64,000 nt of DNA from JANXAZ01 sp964504655 (GTDB taxonomy: Bacteria; Pseudomonadota; Alphaproteobacteria; Geminicoccales; Geminicoccaceae). This document shows positions 57,917 through 64,000 of the stretch, one piece after another (the first letter of the stretch is position 1; the number at the start of each line of letters is the position of its first letter). The notes beneath the pieces were generated by a model. The model searched no databases, was not told where the DNA came from, and worked only from the letters and a program-made list of their open reading frames with translations. The stretch spans positions 10,881 to 74,880 of the forward strand of contig CAZDFD010000009.1 of the NCBI GenBank assembly GCA_964504655.1, in the 5' to 3' direction. Both the position numbers and the translations under genes were made by a program.

Positions 57917-59361
57917 CGTGCCGCCAGCCGGCCCGAGAGCACCGCCATCGGCACCCCCGGCCCGGGATGCACGCTGCCCCCCGCCAGGTACAGCCCCGGG
58001 AGCCGCGTGCGCACCCCCTGGCGGGCGAACGCCGCCCGCCAGCCGTGCGGGGCCGGGCCGTAGAGGGCTCCCCCGCTCCCCGGGAACAGCCGCGCGAAGT
58101 CGGCCGGGGTCGTCACCCGGCTCGCCCGGGGCGCGAGCGTCAGGCCGCAGCGGGCGAGCCGCGCCAGGGTCCTCTCCCAGCATGCCTCGATCTCCTCCGG
58201 CGGGAAGGGGTGGCGGTCGCCCGTGGGCGGGGCGTTGACGAGGCAGAGCAGGCGCTCGGGACCGTCGGGCGCCGGCGCGTCCTCGGCCGGGCGATCCTGG
58301 GCGCAGAGATAGACCGTCGGGTCGGCGGGCAGCCGGCGGCGGTCGAGCAGGTCGTCGAACTCGGCCGCGTAGTCGCGCGAGAACAGGACCGTGTGGTGCG
58401 CGAGCGGCAGGCCGCGCGGCTCGGCGAGCAGGGTCCAGACCACGGCCGAGAGCGAGCGGCCGCCCGGGGCGCGGGCGTCGACCGCGCGGGCCGCCGCGGC
58501 ACCGAGCCGGCCGGCGCCGACCGCGGCGACGTCGGCGTTGAGCACCACCGCGTCGGCCGGCAGCCGCTCGCCGTCGGCGAGCAGCACGCCCGACGCGCGG
58601 CCGCCCGCGAGCAGGACCTCGCGGGCCTCGCAGCCGAGCCGCAGGGTGGCGCCCAGCCGCTCGGCGAGCCGCGCCAGGGCGCGGGCGAGCGCCGCGAGGC
58701 CACCCTCGACCAGCCAGACGCCGGCGAGCTCGGCGTGCACCACCAGCATCAAGGTGGCCGGCGCCAGGAACGGCGAGCCGCCGCAATAGGTGGCGTAGCG
58801 GGCGAACAGCTGGCGCAGCCGCGGGTCGCGGAACCGCTCGCCCAGGGCCGCCCACAGCGACTGGAACGGCCGCAGGCTCGGCAGCTCGGCCAGGCCGCGC
58901 ACCCCGACCCCGCCCAGCAGTCCCGCGAGGCTGGGTGCCGCGGCGCGCAGGAAGGGCCGCTCGAGCAGCCCCCACACCCTGGCGGCCTCGCCGCGGAAGG
59001 CCGCGAAGGCGCGCGCCTCGGCGGGGCCCGCCAGGGCCGCGATCGCGTCCTCCGAGCGGGCCGGATCGGCGAACAGGTCGAGGCGGGCACCGTCGTCGAA
59101 GGCGTGCCGGGCGAGGAGCCCGGCGGGCTCGAGGCGGAGCTCGGCCGCGAGCTCGGTGCCGGCCGCGGCGAACAGCTCCTCGAGGATCGGCCGCAGCGTC
59201 AGCACGGTCGGCCCGGCCGCGACCGGCCGGCCGTCGACCAGGAGCTCGCGCATCTTGCCGCCCGGCGCCGCGGCCCGCTCGAGCAGCGTCACGGCGCAGC
59301 CACGGGCGGCGAGCTCGATCGTGGCGGCGAGCCCGCCCGCCCCGGCGCCGACGACGACGAT
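57841..59361 (-). CDS. crtD: Methoxy/hydroxyneurosporene desaturase CrtD, N-terminal residues in gap
   Basis: A CrtI-like FAD desaturase introducing the C3,4 double bond. The visible 506 residues begin IVVVGAGAGGLAATIELAARGCAVTLLERAAAPGGKM, continue through GPTVLTLRPILEELFAAAG and ATYCGGSPFLAPATLMLVVHAEL, and end with LPGLYLAGGSVHPGPGVPMAVLSGRLAARCLLED. The last 17 codons overlap crtC in another frame. Only a few N-terminal residues should be missing, hidden by the N gap. An ATG at 59482 across the gap is a possible start but cannot be proven. Confidence 0.92.
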   Translation of the reverse strand: MVVVGAGAGGLAATIELAARGCAVTLLERAAAPGGKMRELLVDGRPVAAGPTVLTLRPILEELFAAAGTELAAELRLEPAGLLARHAFDDGARLDLFADPARSEDAIAALAGPAEARAFAAFRGEAARVWGLLERPFLRAAAPSLAGLLGGVGVRGLAELPSLRPFQSLWAALGERFRDPRLRQLFARYATYCGGSPFLAPATLMLVVHAELAGVWLVEGGLAALARALARLAERLGATLRLGCEAREVLLAGGRASGVLLADGERLPADAVVLNADVAAVGAGRLGAAAARAVDARAPGGRSLSAVVWTLLAEPRGLPLAHHTVLFSRDYAAEFDDLLDRRRLPADPTVYLCAQDRPAEDAPAPDGPERLLCLVNAPPTGDRHPFPPEEIEACWERTLARLARCGLTLAPRASRVTTPADFARLFPGSGGALYGPAPHGWRAAFARQGVRTRLPGLYLAGGSVHPGPGVPMAVLSGRLAARCLLEDLASTRRSPPAATAGGTSTR

Positions 59362-59461
59362 NNNNNNNNNNNNNNNNNNNNNNNNNNNNNNNNNNNNNNN
59401 NNNNNNNNNNNNNNNNNNNNNNNNNNNNNNNNNNNNNNNNNNNNNNNNNNNNNNNNNNNNN
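59362..59461. other. Assembly gap (100 N) at the crtD 5' end
   Basis: Exactly 100 N. Because 100 is not a multiple of three and crtD lacks only its extreme N-terminus, the true gap length is unknown and may be small. Confidence 0.95.
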
Positions 59462-59499
59462 CCGGGGCGAGCCCGGTGGCATGCGCGTCTCCCTGCATC

Positions 59500-59517
59500 T
59501 GTCTATAGAAAATGACA
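59500..59517. promoter_or_regulatory. PpsR box between crtD and crtE
   Basis: TGTCTATAGAAAATGACA is an exact TGT-N12-ACA site in the AT-rich divergent spacer. ATGACA at its right end could serve as the crtE -35 element, with ATTCCT/TTCCTG about 16-17 nt downstream. TAGACA on the other strand could serve crtD. Confidence 0.75.
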
Positions 59518-59569
59518 CTCGGATGTGACAAGCATTCCTGACAGTACGGCCGAGCCGAGGGAGGCGTCG

Positions 59570-60439
59570 ATGGAGCCGTTGATCCGCATCGACCGGGCGC
59601 TCGAGGCGGCGCTCGCCCGGGCCGCCGGGCGGTCCTGCCCGCCGGGCCTCGCCGCGGCGCTCCGGCACGCGGTCTTCCCGGGCGGGGCGCGGCTGCGGCC
59701 GCGCCTCTGCTTGGCCGTGGCCAGGGCCTGCGGCGAGGACGAGCCGGCGCTGGGCGACGCCGCGGCGGCCGCGGTCGAGCTCCTGCACTGCGCCTCGCTC
59801 GTGCACGACGACCTGCCCTGCTTCGACGACGCCGCCACCCGGCGCGGCCGGGCCTCGGTGCACCGCGCCTTCGGCGAGCGGCTCGCGGTGCTCGCCGGCG
59901 ACGCCCTGATCGTGCTCGCCTTCGAGACCCTGGCGGCGGGCGCGACGCGCCGGCCGGAGCGGCTGGCACCGCTGGTGGCGGCGGTCGGGGCGGCGGTCGG
60001 GGCGCCCGCCGGGATCGCCGCCGGCCAGGCCTGGGAGTGCGAGCCGCGGCTCGACCGGGCCGAGTACCACCGGCAGAAGACCGGCGCCCTGTTCGCCGGT
60101 GCGGCGATGCTCGGGGCGCTCGCCGCGGGCGCCGAGCCCGAGCCCTGGCGGGTCCTGGGCGAGCGGCTCGGCCTCGCCTACCAGGTGGCGGACGACGTCC
60201 GCGACGTCGCGGCCGACCCGGCCGAGCTCGGCAAGCCCATCGGCCGCGACGCGGCGCTCGCCCGGCCGAGTGCCGTGGGCGAGCTCGGCCTCGAGGGCGC
60301 GCTCGCTCGGCTGCGCGAACTCGTGGCCGCGGCCGTGGCGGCGATCCCGCCCTGCCCGGGCGCCGACGACCTGGCGGCGCTGGTCGAGCACGAGACCCGC
60401 CGCTTCCTGCCCGTGGGCCTCGTGCGCGCCGCCGCCTGA
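59570..60439 (+). CDS. crtE: Geranylgeranyl diphosphate synthase
   Basis: A 289-residue polyprenyl synthase supplying C20 precursor for carotenoids and the bacteriochlorophyll tail. The first Asp-rich motif is CASLVHDDLPCFDDAATRRG and the second YQVADDVRDVAADPAELGKP. I chose the ATG at 59570 because GAGGGAGG lies just upstream; a frame from 59525 would add 15 unlike residues. It is followed by crtF after 18 nt and begins the crtEF-bchCXY direction. Confidence 0.95.
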   Translation: MEPLIRIDRALEAALARAAGRSCPPGLAAALRHAVFPGGARLRPRLCLAVARACGEDEPALGDAAAAAVELLHCASLVHDDLPCFDDAATRRGRASVHRAFGERLAVLAGDALIVLAFETLAAGATRRPERLAPLVAAVGAAVGAPAGIAAGQAWECEPRLDRAEYHRQKTGALFAGAAMLGALAAGAEPEPWRVLGERLGLAYQVADDVRDVAADPAELGKPIGRDAALARPSAVGELGLEGALARLRELVAAAVAAIPPCPGADDLAALVEHETRRFLPVGLVRAAA

Positions 60440-60457
60440 GCGGCCGGCCCGGGCGCG

Positions 60458-61576
60458 GTGTGGGAGCGGGCGCGGGCCTTCCGGGACCGGCTCCTGGCGA
60501 GCCCGCGCTTCCGCGCCCTGGCCGCCGCCTTCCCGCTCACCCGACCGATCGCCCGGCGCCGCGCCGCCGGGCTGTTCGACCTCTGCGCCGGCTTCGTCTA
60601 CAGCCAGGTCCTGCTCGCCTGCGTGCGTCTCGGCCTGCTCGAGCGGCTCGCCCGCGGCCCGCTCGCCGAGGCCGAGCTCGCCGCCGCGCTCGCCCTGGCG
60701 CCCGAGGCCCTGGCCCGCCTGCTGGCGGCCGCCGCCGCGCTCGGGCTGGTCGAGCGGCGCGGCCCGGCCGGCCGGCCGGCGGCCTGGGGGCTCGGTCCGC
60801 AGGGGGCGGCCTTCCTCGGCACGCCCGGGCTCGCCGGCATGGTCGAGCACCACGCGCTGCTCTACGCCGACCTCGCCGACCCGGTGGCGCTCTTGCGCCG
60901 GCCGCCCGGCGAGGCCCGCCTCGCCCGCTATTGGCCCTACGCCGGGGCGGCGGCACCCGAGGGGCTGCGGCCGGACGAGGTCGCCCGCTACTCGGCGCTG
61001 ATGGCCGCCTCGCAGCCGGCCGTGGCGGCCGAGATCCTGGACGCCTACCCGTTCGGGCGGCATCGCCGGCTGCTCGACCTGGGCGGCGGCGAAGGCGCCT
61101 TCCTCGAGGCCGTGGCGGCGCGCGCGCCGCGGCTCGGGCTGGTGCTGGTCGATCTGCCGGCGGTGGCCGCGCGGGCCCGGGAGCGGCTCGCCGCGGCTGG
61201 CCTCGGCGACCGCGTCGAGGTGGTCGGCGCCGACTTCCACCGGGCACCGCTGCCGGCCGGCGCCGACCTCCTCACCCTGGTGCGCGTGCTGCACGACCAT
61301 GACGACCCCGAGGCCCTGGCGCTCCTGCGCGCGGCGCACGCGGCGCTGCTGCCGGGTGGGACGGTGCTGGTCGGCGAGCCGATGGCCGGCACGCGCGGCG
61401 CGCGGCGGGTCGGCGACGCCTATTTCGGCCTCTACCTCCTGGCCATGGGACGCGGCCGGCCGCGCCGGCCGGAGGAGGTCGCGGAGCTCCTGCGGGCGGC
61501 CGGCTTCGTGCGGCCGCGCCTGCACCCGACCCGGCTGCCGCTGGTGGCCAGTGTCGTGACGGCACGACGATCGTGA
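60458..61576 (+). CDS. crtF: Hydroxyneurosporene O-methyltransferase
   Basis: A 372-residue SAM-dependent O-methyltransferase that methylates the tertiary hydroxyl made by CrtC. An N-terminal winged-helix dimerisation region (FVYSQVLLACVRLGLLERLARG) is followed by the SAM motif RRLLDLGGGEGAFLEAVAARAP, VLVDLPAV and LLTLVRVLHDHDDPEALALLRAAH. GTG start at 60458. With crtC and crtD it supports methoxylated carotenoids of the spirilloxanthin series. Confidence 0.94.
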   Translation: MWERARAFRDRLLASPRFRALAAAFPLTRPIARRRAAGLFDLCAGFVYSQVLLACVRLGLLERLARGPLAEAELAAALALAPEALARLLAAAAALGLVERRGPAGRPAAWGLGPQGAAFLGTPGLAGMVEHHALLYADLADPVALLRRPPGEARLARYWPYAGAAAPEGLRPDEVARYSALMAASQPAVAAEILDAYPFGRHRRLLDLGGGEGAFLEAVAARAPRLGLVLVDLPAVAARARERLAAAGLGDRVEVVGADFHRAPLPAGADLLTLVRVLHDHDDPEALALLRAAHAALLPGGTVLVGEPMAGTRGARRVGDAYFGLYLLAMGRGRPRRPEEVAELLRAAGFVRPRLHPTRLPLVASVVTARRS

Positions 61577-61590
61577 TCTCGTGATGTCTT

Positions 61591-61608
61591 TGTAAATCGA
61601 ACTTGACA
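61591..61608 (+). promoter_or_regulatory. PpsR box and promoter of bchC
   Basis: TGTAAATCGAACTTGACA is an exact TGT-N12-ACA site whose last six bases, TTGACA (61603-61608), are the -35 element. A 16-nt spacer leads to TAGCCT (61625-61630). The box closely resembles the reverse complement of the bchG box. The expected start of transcription is near 61637, about 50 nt before the bchC ATG. Confidence 0.78.
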
Positions 61609-61685
61609 GGCCTTGGAGTCAGGCTAGCCTGACGATGGTGACGGAACGAGCCGTCACGTGCCGCTCGGGGGAGGCCGCCTGCCGC

Positions 61686-62633
61686 ATGGACACGCTCGCC
61701 GTGGTGCTCCGGGCACCCGAGCGGCTGGCGCTCGACCGGGTCGAGCTCGCCCCGCCCGGTGCCGCGGACATCCTGGTCGAGGTCGAGTGGAGCGGCATCA
61801 GCACCGGCACCGAGCGGCTCCTCTACGACGGCCGCATGCCGCCCTTCCCGGGCATGGGCTACCCGCTGGTGCCCGGCTACGAGACCGTCGGCCGGGTCGC
61901 CGCCGCCGGCCCGGCGAGCGGCCGTCGGCCGGGCGAGCGGGTGTTCGTGCCCGGCGCCCGCTGCTTCGCGGGCGTGCGGGCGCTGTTCGGTGGCGCCGCC
62001 GCCCGGCTGGTGGTCCCGGCCGACCGTGTGGTGCCGCTCGCGGCCGGGCTCGACCCGCCCGAGAGCGGCGTGCTCCTGGCGCTCGCCGCGACCGCCCGGC
62101 ACGCGCTCGTGGGCGGGCGCGACGGCGGGCTGCCCGAGCTCGTGGTCGGCCACGGCGTCCTCGGCCGGCTGCTGGCCCGGCTCGTGCTCCTCGAGGGCGG
62201 CGATCCGGTGGTCTGGGAGCGCAACCCGGCCCGCGCCTCGGGCGCGCGCGGTTACCGGGTGCTCGATCCGGCCGCGGACGAGCGCCGCGACTACCGGCTG
62301 ATCGTCGACGCGAGCGGCGACGCCGGCCTGCTCGACGAGCTGATCGGCCGGCTGGCACCGGGCGGCGAGATCGTGCTCGCCGGCTTCTACGCCGAGCCGC
62401 TCCGCTTCGCCTTCCCGGGGGCCTTCCTCAAGGAGGCACGGCTGCGGGTCGCGGCCGAATGGCGACCGGCCGACCTCGAGGCGGTCGCCGCCCTGGTCCA
62501 GGAGGGCAGGCTGGCGCTCGACGGCCTCCTCACCCACAGCCGGCCGGCCGAGGCGGCGGGCACCGCCTATCGCGAGGCGTTCACCGACCCGGCCTGCCTC
62601 AAGATGGTCCTCGACTGGAGGGGCTGCGCATGA
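61686..62633 (+). CDS. bchC: 3-hydroxyethyl bacteriochlorophyllide a dehydrogenase
   Basis: A 315-residue medium-chain dehydrogenase-like enzyme oxidising the C3 hydroxyethyl group to acetyl. The N-terminus MDTLAVVLRAPERLALDRVELAPPG is canonical and is followed by VEWSGISTGTERLLYDGRMPPFPGMGYPLVPGYETVG. The nucleotide-binding part (LVVGHGVLGRLLARLV) is shortened relative to classical alcohol dehydrogenases. GGGGGAGG precedes the ATG at 61686; 51 more upstream nt are open but lack family similarity. The stop overlaps bchX (ATGA). Confidence 0.95.
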   Translation: MDTLAVVLRAPERLALDRVELAPPGAADILVEVEWSGISTGTERLLYDGRMPPFPGMGYPLVPGYETVGRVAAAGPASGRRPGERVFVPGARCFAGVRALFGGAAARLVVPADRVVPLAAGLDPPESGVLLALAATARHALVGGRDGGLPELVVGHGVLGRLLARLVLLEGGDPVVWERNPARASGARGYRVLDPAADERRDYRLIVDASGDAGLLDELIGRLAPGGEIVLAGFYAEPLRFAFPGAFLKEARLRVAAEWRPADLEAVAALVQEGRLALDGLLTHSRPAEAAGTAYREAFTDPACLKMVLDWRGCA

Positions 62634-63643
62634 GCCTCGATCTCGACGCCGGTCGGGGGCCCGGCTTCGCCCAGGACGCGGCCCTGCGGGCCGAGGCGGC
62701 GATCGCTCCCGACCCGGTCGCCGCCGGGCCGGTCCGCAAGCCCACCCAGATCGTCGCGATCTACGGCAAGGGCGGCATCGGCAAGAGCTTCACCCTGGCC
62801 AATCTGAGCTACATGCTGGCCCGCCAGGGCAAGCGCGTCCTTTTGATCGGCTGCGATCCGAAGAGCGACACGACCGCACTCCTGTTCGCCGGCCGCAGCT
62901 GCCCCACGATCATCGAGACGAGCGCGCGCAGGAAGGCGGCCGGCGAGCCGGTGCGGATCGGCGACGTCTGCTTCAAGCGCGACGGCGTGTTCGCCATGGA
63001 GCTGGGCGGCCCCGAGGTCGGCCGCGGCTGCGGCGGGCGCGGCATCATCCACGGCTTCGAGCTCCTGGAGAAGCTCGGCTTCCACGACTGGGGCTTCGAC
63101 TTCGTCCTCCTGGACTTCCTGGGCGACGTGGTCTGCGGCGGCTTCGGCCTGCCGATCGCCCGCGACCTCTGCCAGAAGGTGATCGTGGTCGGCTCGAACG
63201 ACCTGCAGTCGCTCTACGTCGCCAACAACGTCTGCTCGGCGGTCGAGTATTTCCGCACCCTCGGCGGCAACGTCGGGGTCGCGGGCCTGGTCGTCAACAA
63301 GGACGACGGCACCGGCGAGGCGGCGGCGTTCGCCGCCGCCGTCGGCATCCCGGTGCTGGCGGCGATCCCGGCCGACGAGGACATCCGCCGCAAGAGCGCG
63401 GCCTACGAGATCGTCGCCCGCCCGGAGGGCCGCTGGGGGCCGCTGTTCGAGAGCCTCGCCCGGGCCACCGCCGAGGCGCCGCCGATCCGCCCGCGGCCGC
63501 TCTCCCACGAGCAGCTCTTGGGCCTCTTCAAGGGCGAGGCGGTCGGCCGCGGGGTCGCCCTCGAGCCGGCCAGCGAGGCCGACATGTGCGGCGGCGTGGT
63601 GCCCGAGCGGCGCTCGCTCGAGGTGGTCTACGACGATGGCTGA
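62630..63643 (+). CDS. bchX: Chlorophyllide a reductase iron protein
   Basis: A 337-residue NifH-like ATPase for chlorophyllide a reductase (ring B reduction). Walker A is IYGKGGIGKSFTLAN; switch I is CDPKSDTTALLFAGRSCPT. Cluster ligands are the Cys in GRGCGGRGIIHG and DVVCGGFGLPIA. The start overlaps the bchC stop and the bchY ATG (63636) lies inside its last codons. Confidence 0.97.
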   Translation: MSLDLDAGRGPGFAQDAALRAEAAIAPDPVAAGPVRKPTQIVAIYGKGGIGKSFTLANLSYMLARQGKRVLLIGCDPKSDTTALLFAGRSCPTIIETSARRKAAGEPVRIGDVCFKRDGVFAMELGGPEVGRGCGGRGIIHGFELLEKLGFHDWGFDFVLLDFLGDVVCGGFGLPIARDLCQKVIVVGSNDLQSLYVANNVCSAVEYFRTLGGNVGVAGLVVNKDDGTGEAAAFAAAVGIPVLAAIPADEDIRRKSAAYEIVARPEGRWGPLFESLARATAEAPPIRPRPLSHEQLLGLFKGEAVGRGVALEPASEADMCGGVVPERRSLEVVYDDG

Positions 63644-64000
63644 GCCCGCCCTCGATCCCTCCCCGGCGGTCGCGGCCGGTGGCGAGGTCGTCTACGACGG
63701 GTCCGCCCCGATCGAGAGCCTCGCGGCCGAAGCCTCCCCGGCGGCCGCCGGGGAGCCCGGCCCGGGCGGCTGCCACGCCGGCGCCGAGCGGCTCCGCGCC
63801 CAGGCCCTGGCGGCCGGCAACCGCGAGCTCCTCGAGCGCTACGCGCGCGACTACCCCAAGGGCCCGCACGACCGGCCGCAGAGCATGTGCCCGGCGTTCG
63901 GCTCGCTGCGCGTGGGGTTGCGCATGCGCCGGGTGGCGACCGTGCTCTCGGGCTCGGCCTGCTGCGTCTACGGCCTCACCTTCACCTCGCACTTCTACGG
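63636..64000 (+). CDS. bchY: Chlorophyllide a reductase subunit Y, cut by window edge
   Basis: The first 121 residues of BchY, a NifD-like subunit of chlorophyllide a reductase. After a low-complexity leader the sequence reads GGCHAGAERLRAQALAAGNRELLERYARDYPKGPHDRPQSMCPAFGSLRVGLRMRRVATVLSGSACCVYGLTFTSHFYG. The Cys in QSMCPAFG and SACCVYG are candidate cluster ligands. The start overlaps bchX by 8 nt. bchZ and puf genes would be expected past the right edge. Confidence 0.95.
   Translation, partial: MAEPALDPSPAVAAGGEVVYDGSAPIESLAAEASPAAAGEPGPGGCHAGAERLRAQALAAGNRELLERYARDYPKGPHDRPQSMCPAFGSLRVGLRMRRVATVLSGSACCVYGLTFTSHFY

Noticed and set aside
59524..59543. A second TGT...ACA pair just downstream of the crtE box
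   Set aside because: The spacing is 14 nt rather than 12, so it does not fit the PpsR consensus; it overlaps the expected crtE -10 region instead.
57920..61525. Extension of the minus-strand crtC frame upstream for about 1,200 codons through an N gap
   Set aside because: It runs antisense to crtE and crtF and out of frame through crtD. Only the segment from about 57916 down resembles a real protein (CrtC).
1..64000. tRNA or rRNA genes
   Set aside because: I looked for tRNA-like cloverleaf signatures and conserved rRNA segments in the intergenic spaces and saw none; a covariance-model scan could not be run.

Overview
The window is about 64 kb of very GC-rich DNA (roughly 70% or more by eye) from an aerobic anoxygenic phototrophic alphaproteobacterium. 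It carries most of a photosynthesis gene cluster with purple-bacterial gene orders: bchFNBHLM-lhaA-puhABC-acsF-puhE-hemA, bchID-bchO-crtIB, crtDC, crtEF and bchCXY. The aerobic cyclase gene acsF is present and no bchE is seen. I cannot name the genus. An Acetobacteraceae- or Geminicoccaceae-like lineage is possible but is only an inference. Two runs of exactly 100 N (54474-54573 and 59362-59461) show that this is a scaffold with gaps of unknown size.

Layout. Positions 1-9588 hold accessory and housekeeping-like genes: a ligase-associated exonuclease (cut by the window edge), a B3/B4-domain protein, chromate resistance chrB-chrA, a carboxymuconolactone decarboxylase-like protein, a dienelactone hydrolase, a metallo-beta-lactamase-fold hydrolase, a 3-methyladenine glycosylase, an Hsp20 chaperone and a polyprenyl glycosylphosphotransferase. 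Positions 8128-22645 form an exopolysaccharide locus: priming transferase, a 1,700-residue modular glycanase-like protein, a GT39-like transferase, a nucleotide-sugar dehydrogenase, an O-antigen ligase/polymerase, an FkbM methyltransferase and a Wzc-type tyrosine kinase. Positions 22842-24232 are a plasmid-type replication module: nine direct iterons, one inverted iteron and repA. A further iteron copy overlaps the start of the next gene.

From 24223 to the right end is the photosynthesis region. It opens with a light-sensing block: heme oxygenase, a bacteriophytochrome without a kinase domain, and a PpsR repressor lacking the HTH cysteine. Next come orf85, tspO, bchP, a PucC-like carrier and bchG, then a second PpsR that keeps the cysteine and the B12-binding antirepressor AerR/PpaA. 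A 34-bp near-palindrome made of two PpsR-type half-operators separates aerR from the divergent bchF superoperon. Exact TGT-N12-ACA boxes whose downstream half embeds or resembles a -35 element lie before bchG, crtE and bchC.

How it works together. The bch genes lead from protoporphyrin to bacteriochlorophyll a, hemA feeds 5-aminolevulinate, and crtEBICDF give a spirilloxanthin-type carotenoid series. lhaA and puhABCE build the reaction centre and LH1 core; the puf genes presumably lie past the right edge. Light (BphP), redox (PpsR with Cys) and cobalamin (AerR) inputs all appear to converge on PpsR operators. The iteron/RepA origin between the EPS locus and the pigment genes suggests that the whole cluster sits on a plasmid or chromid, unless the replicon is integrated.
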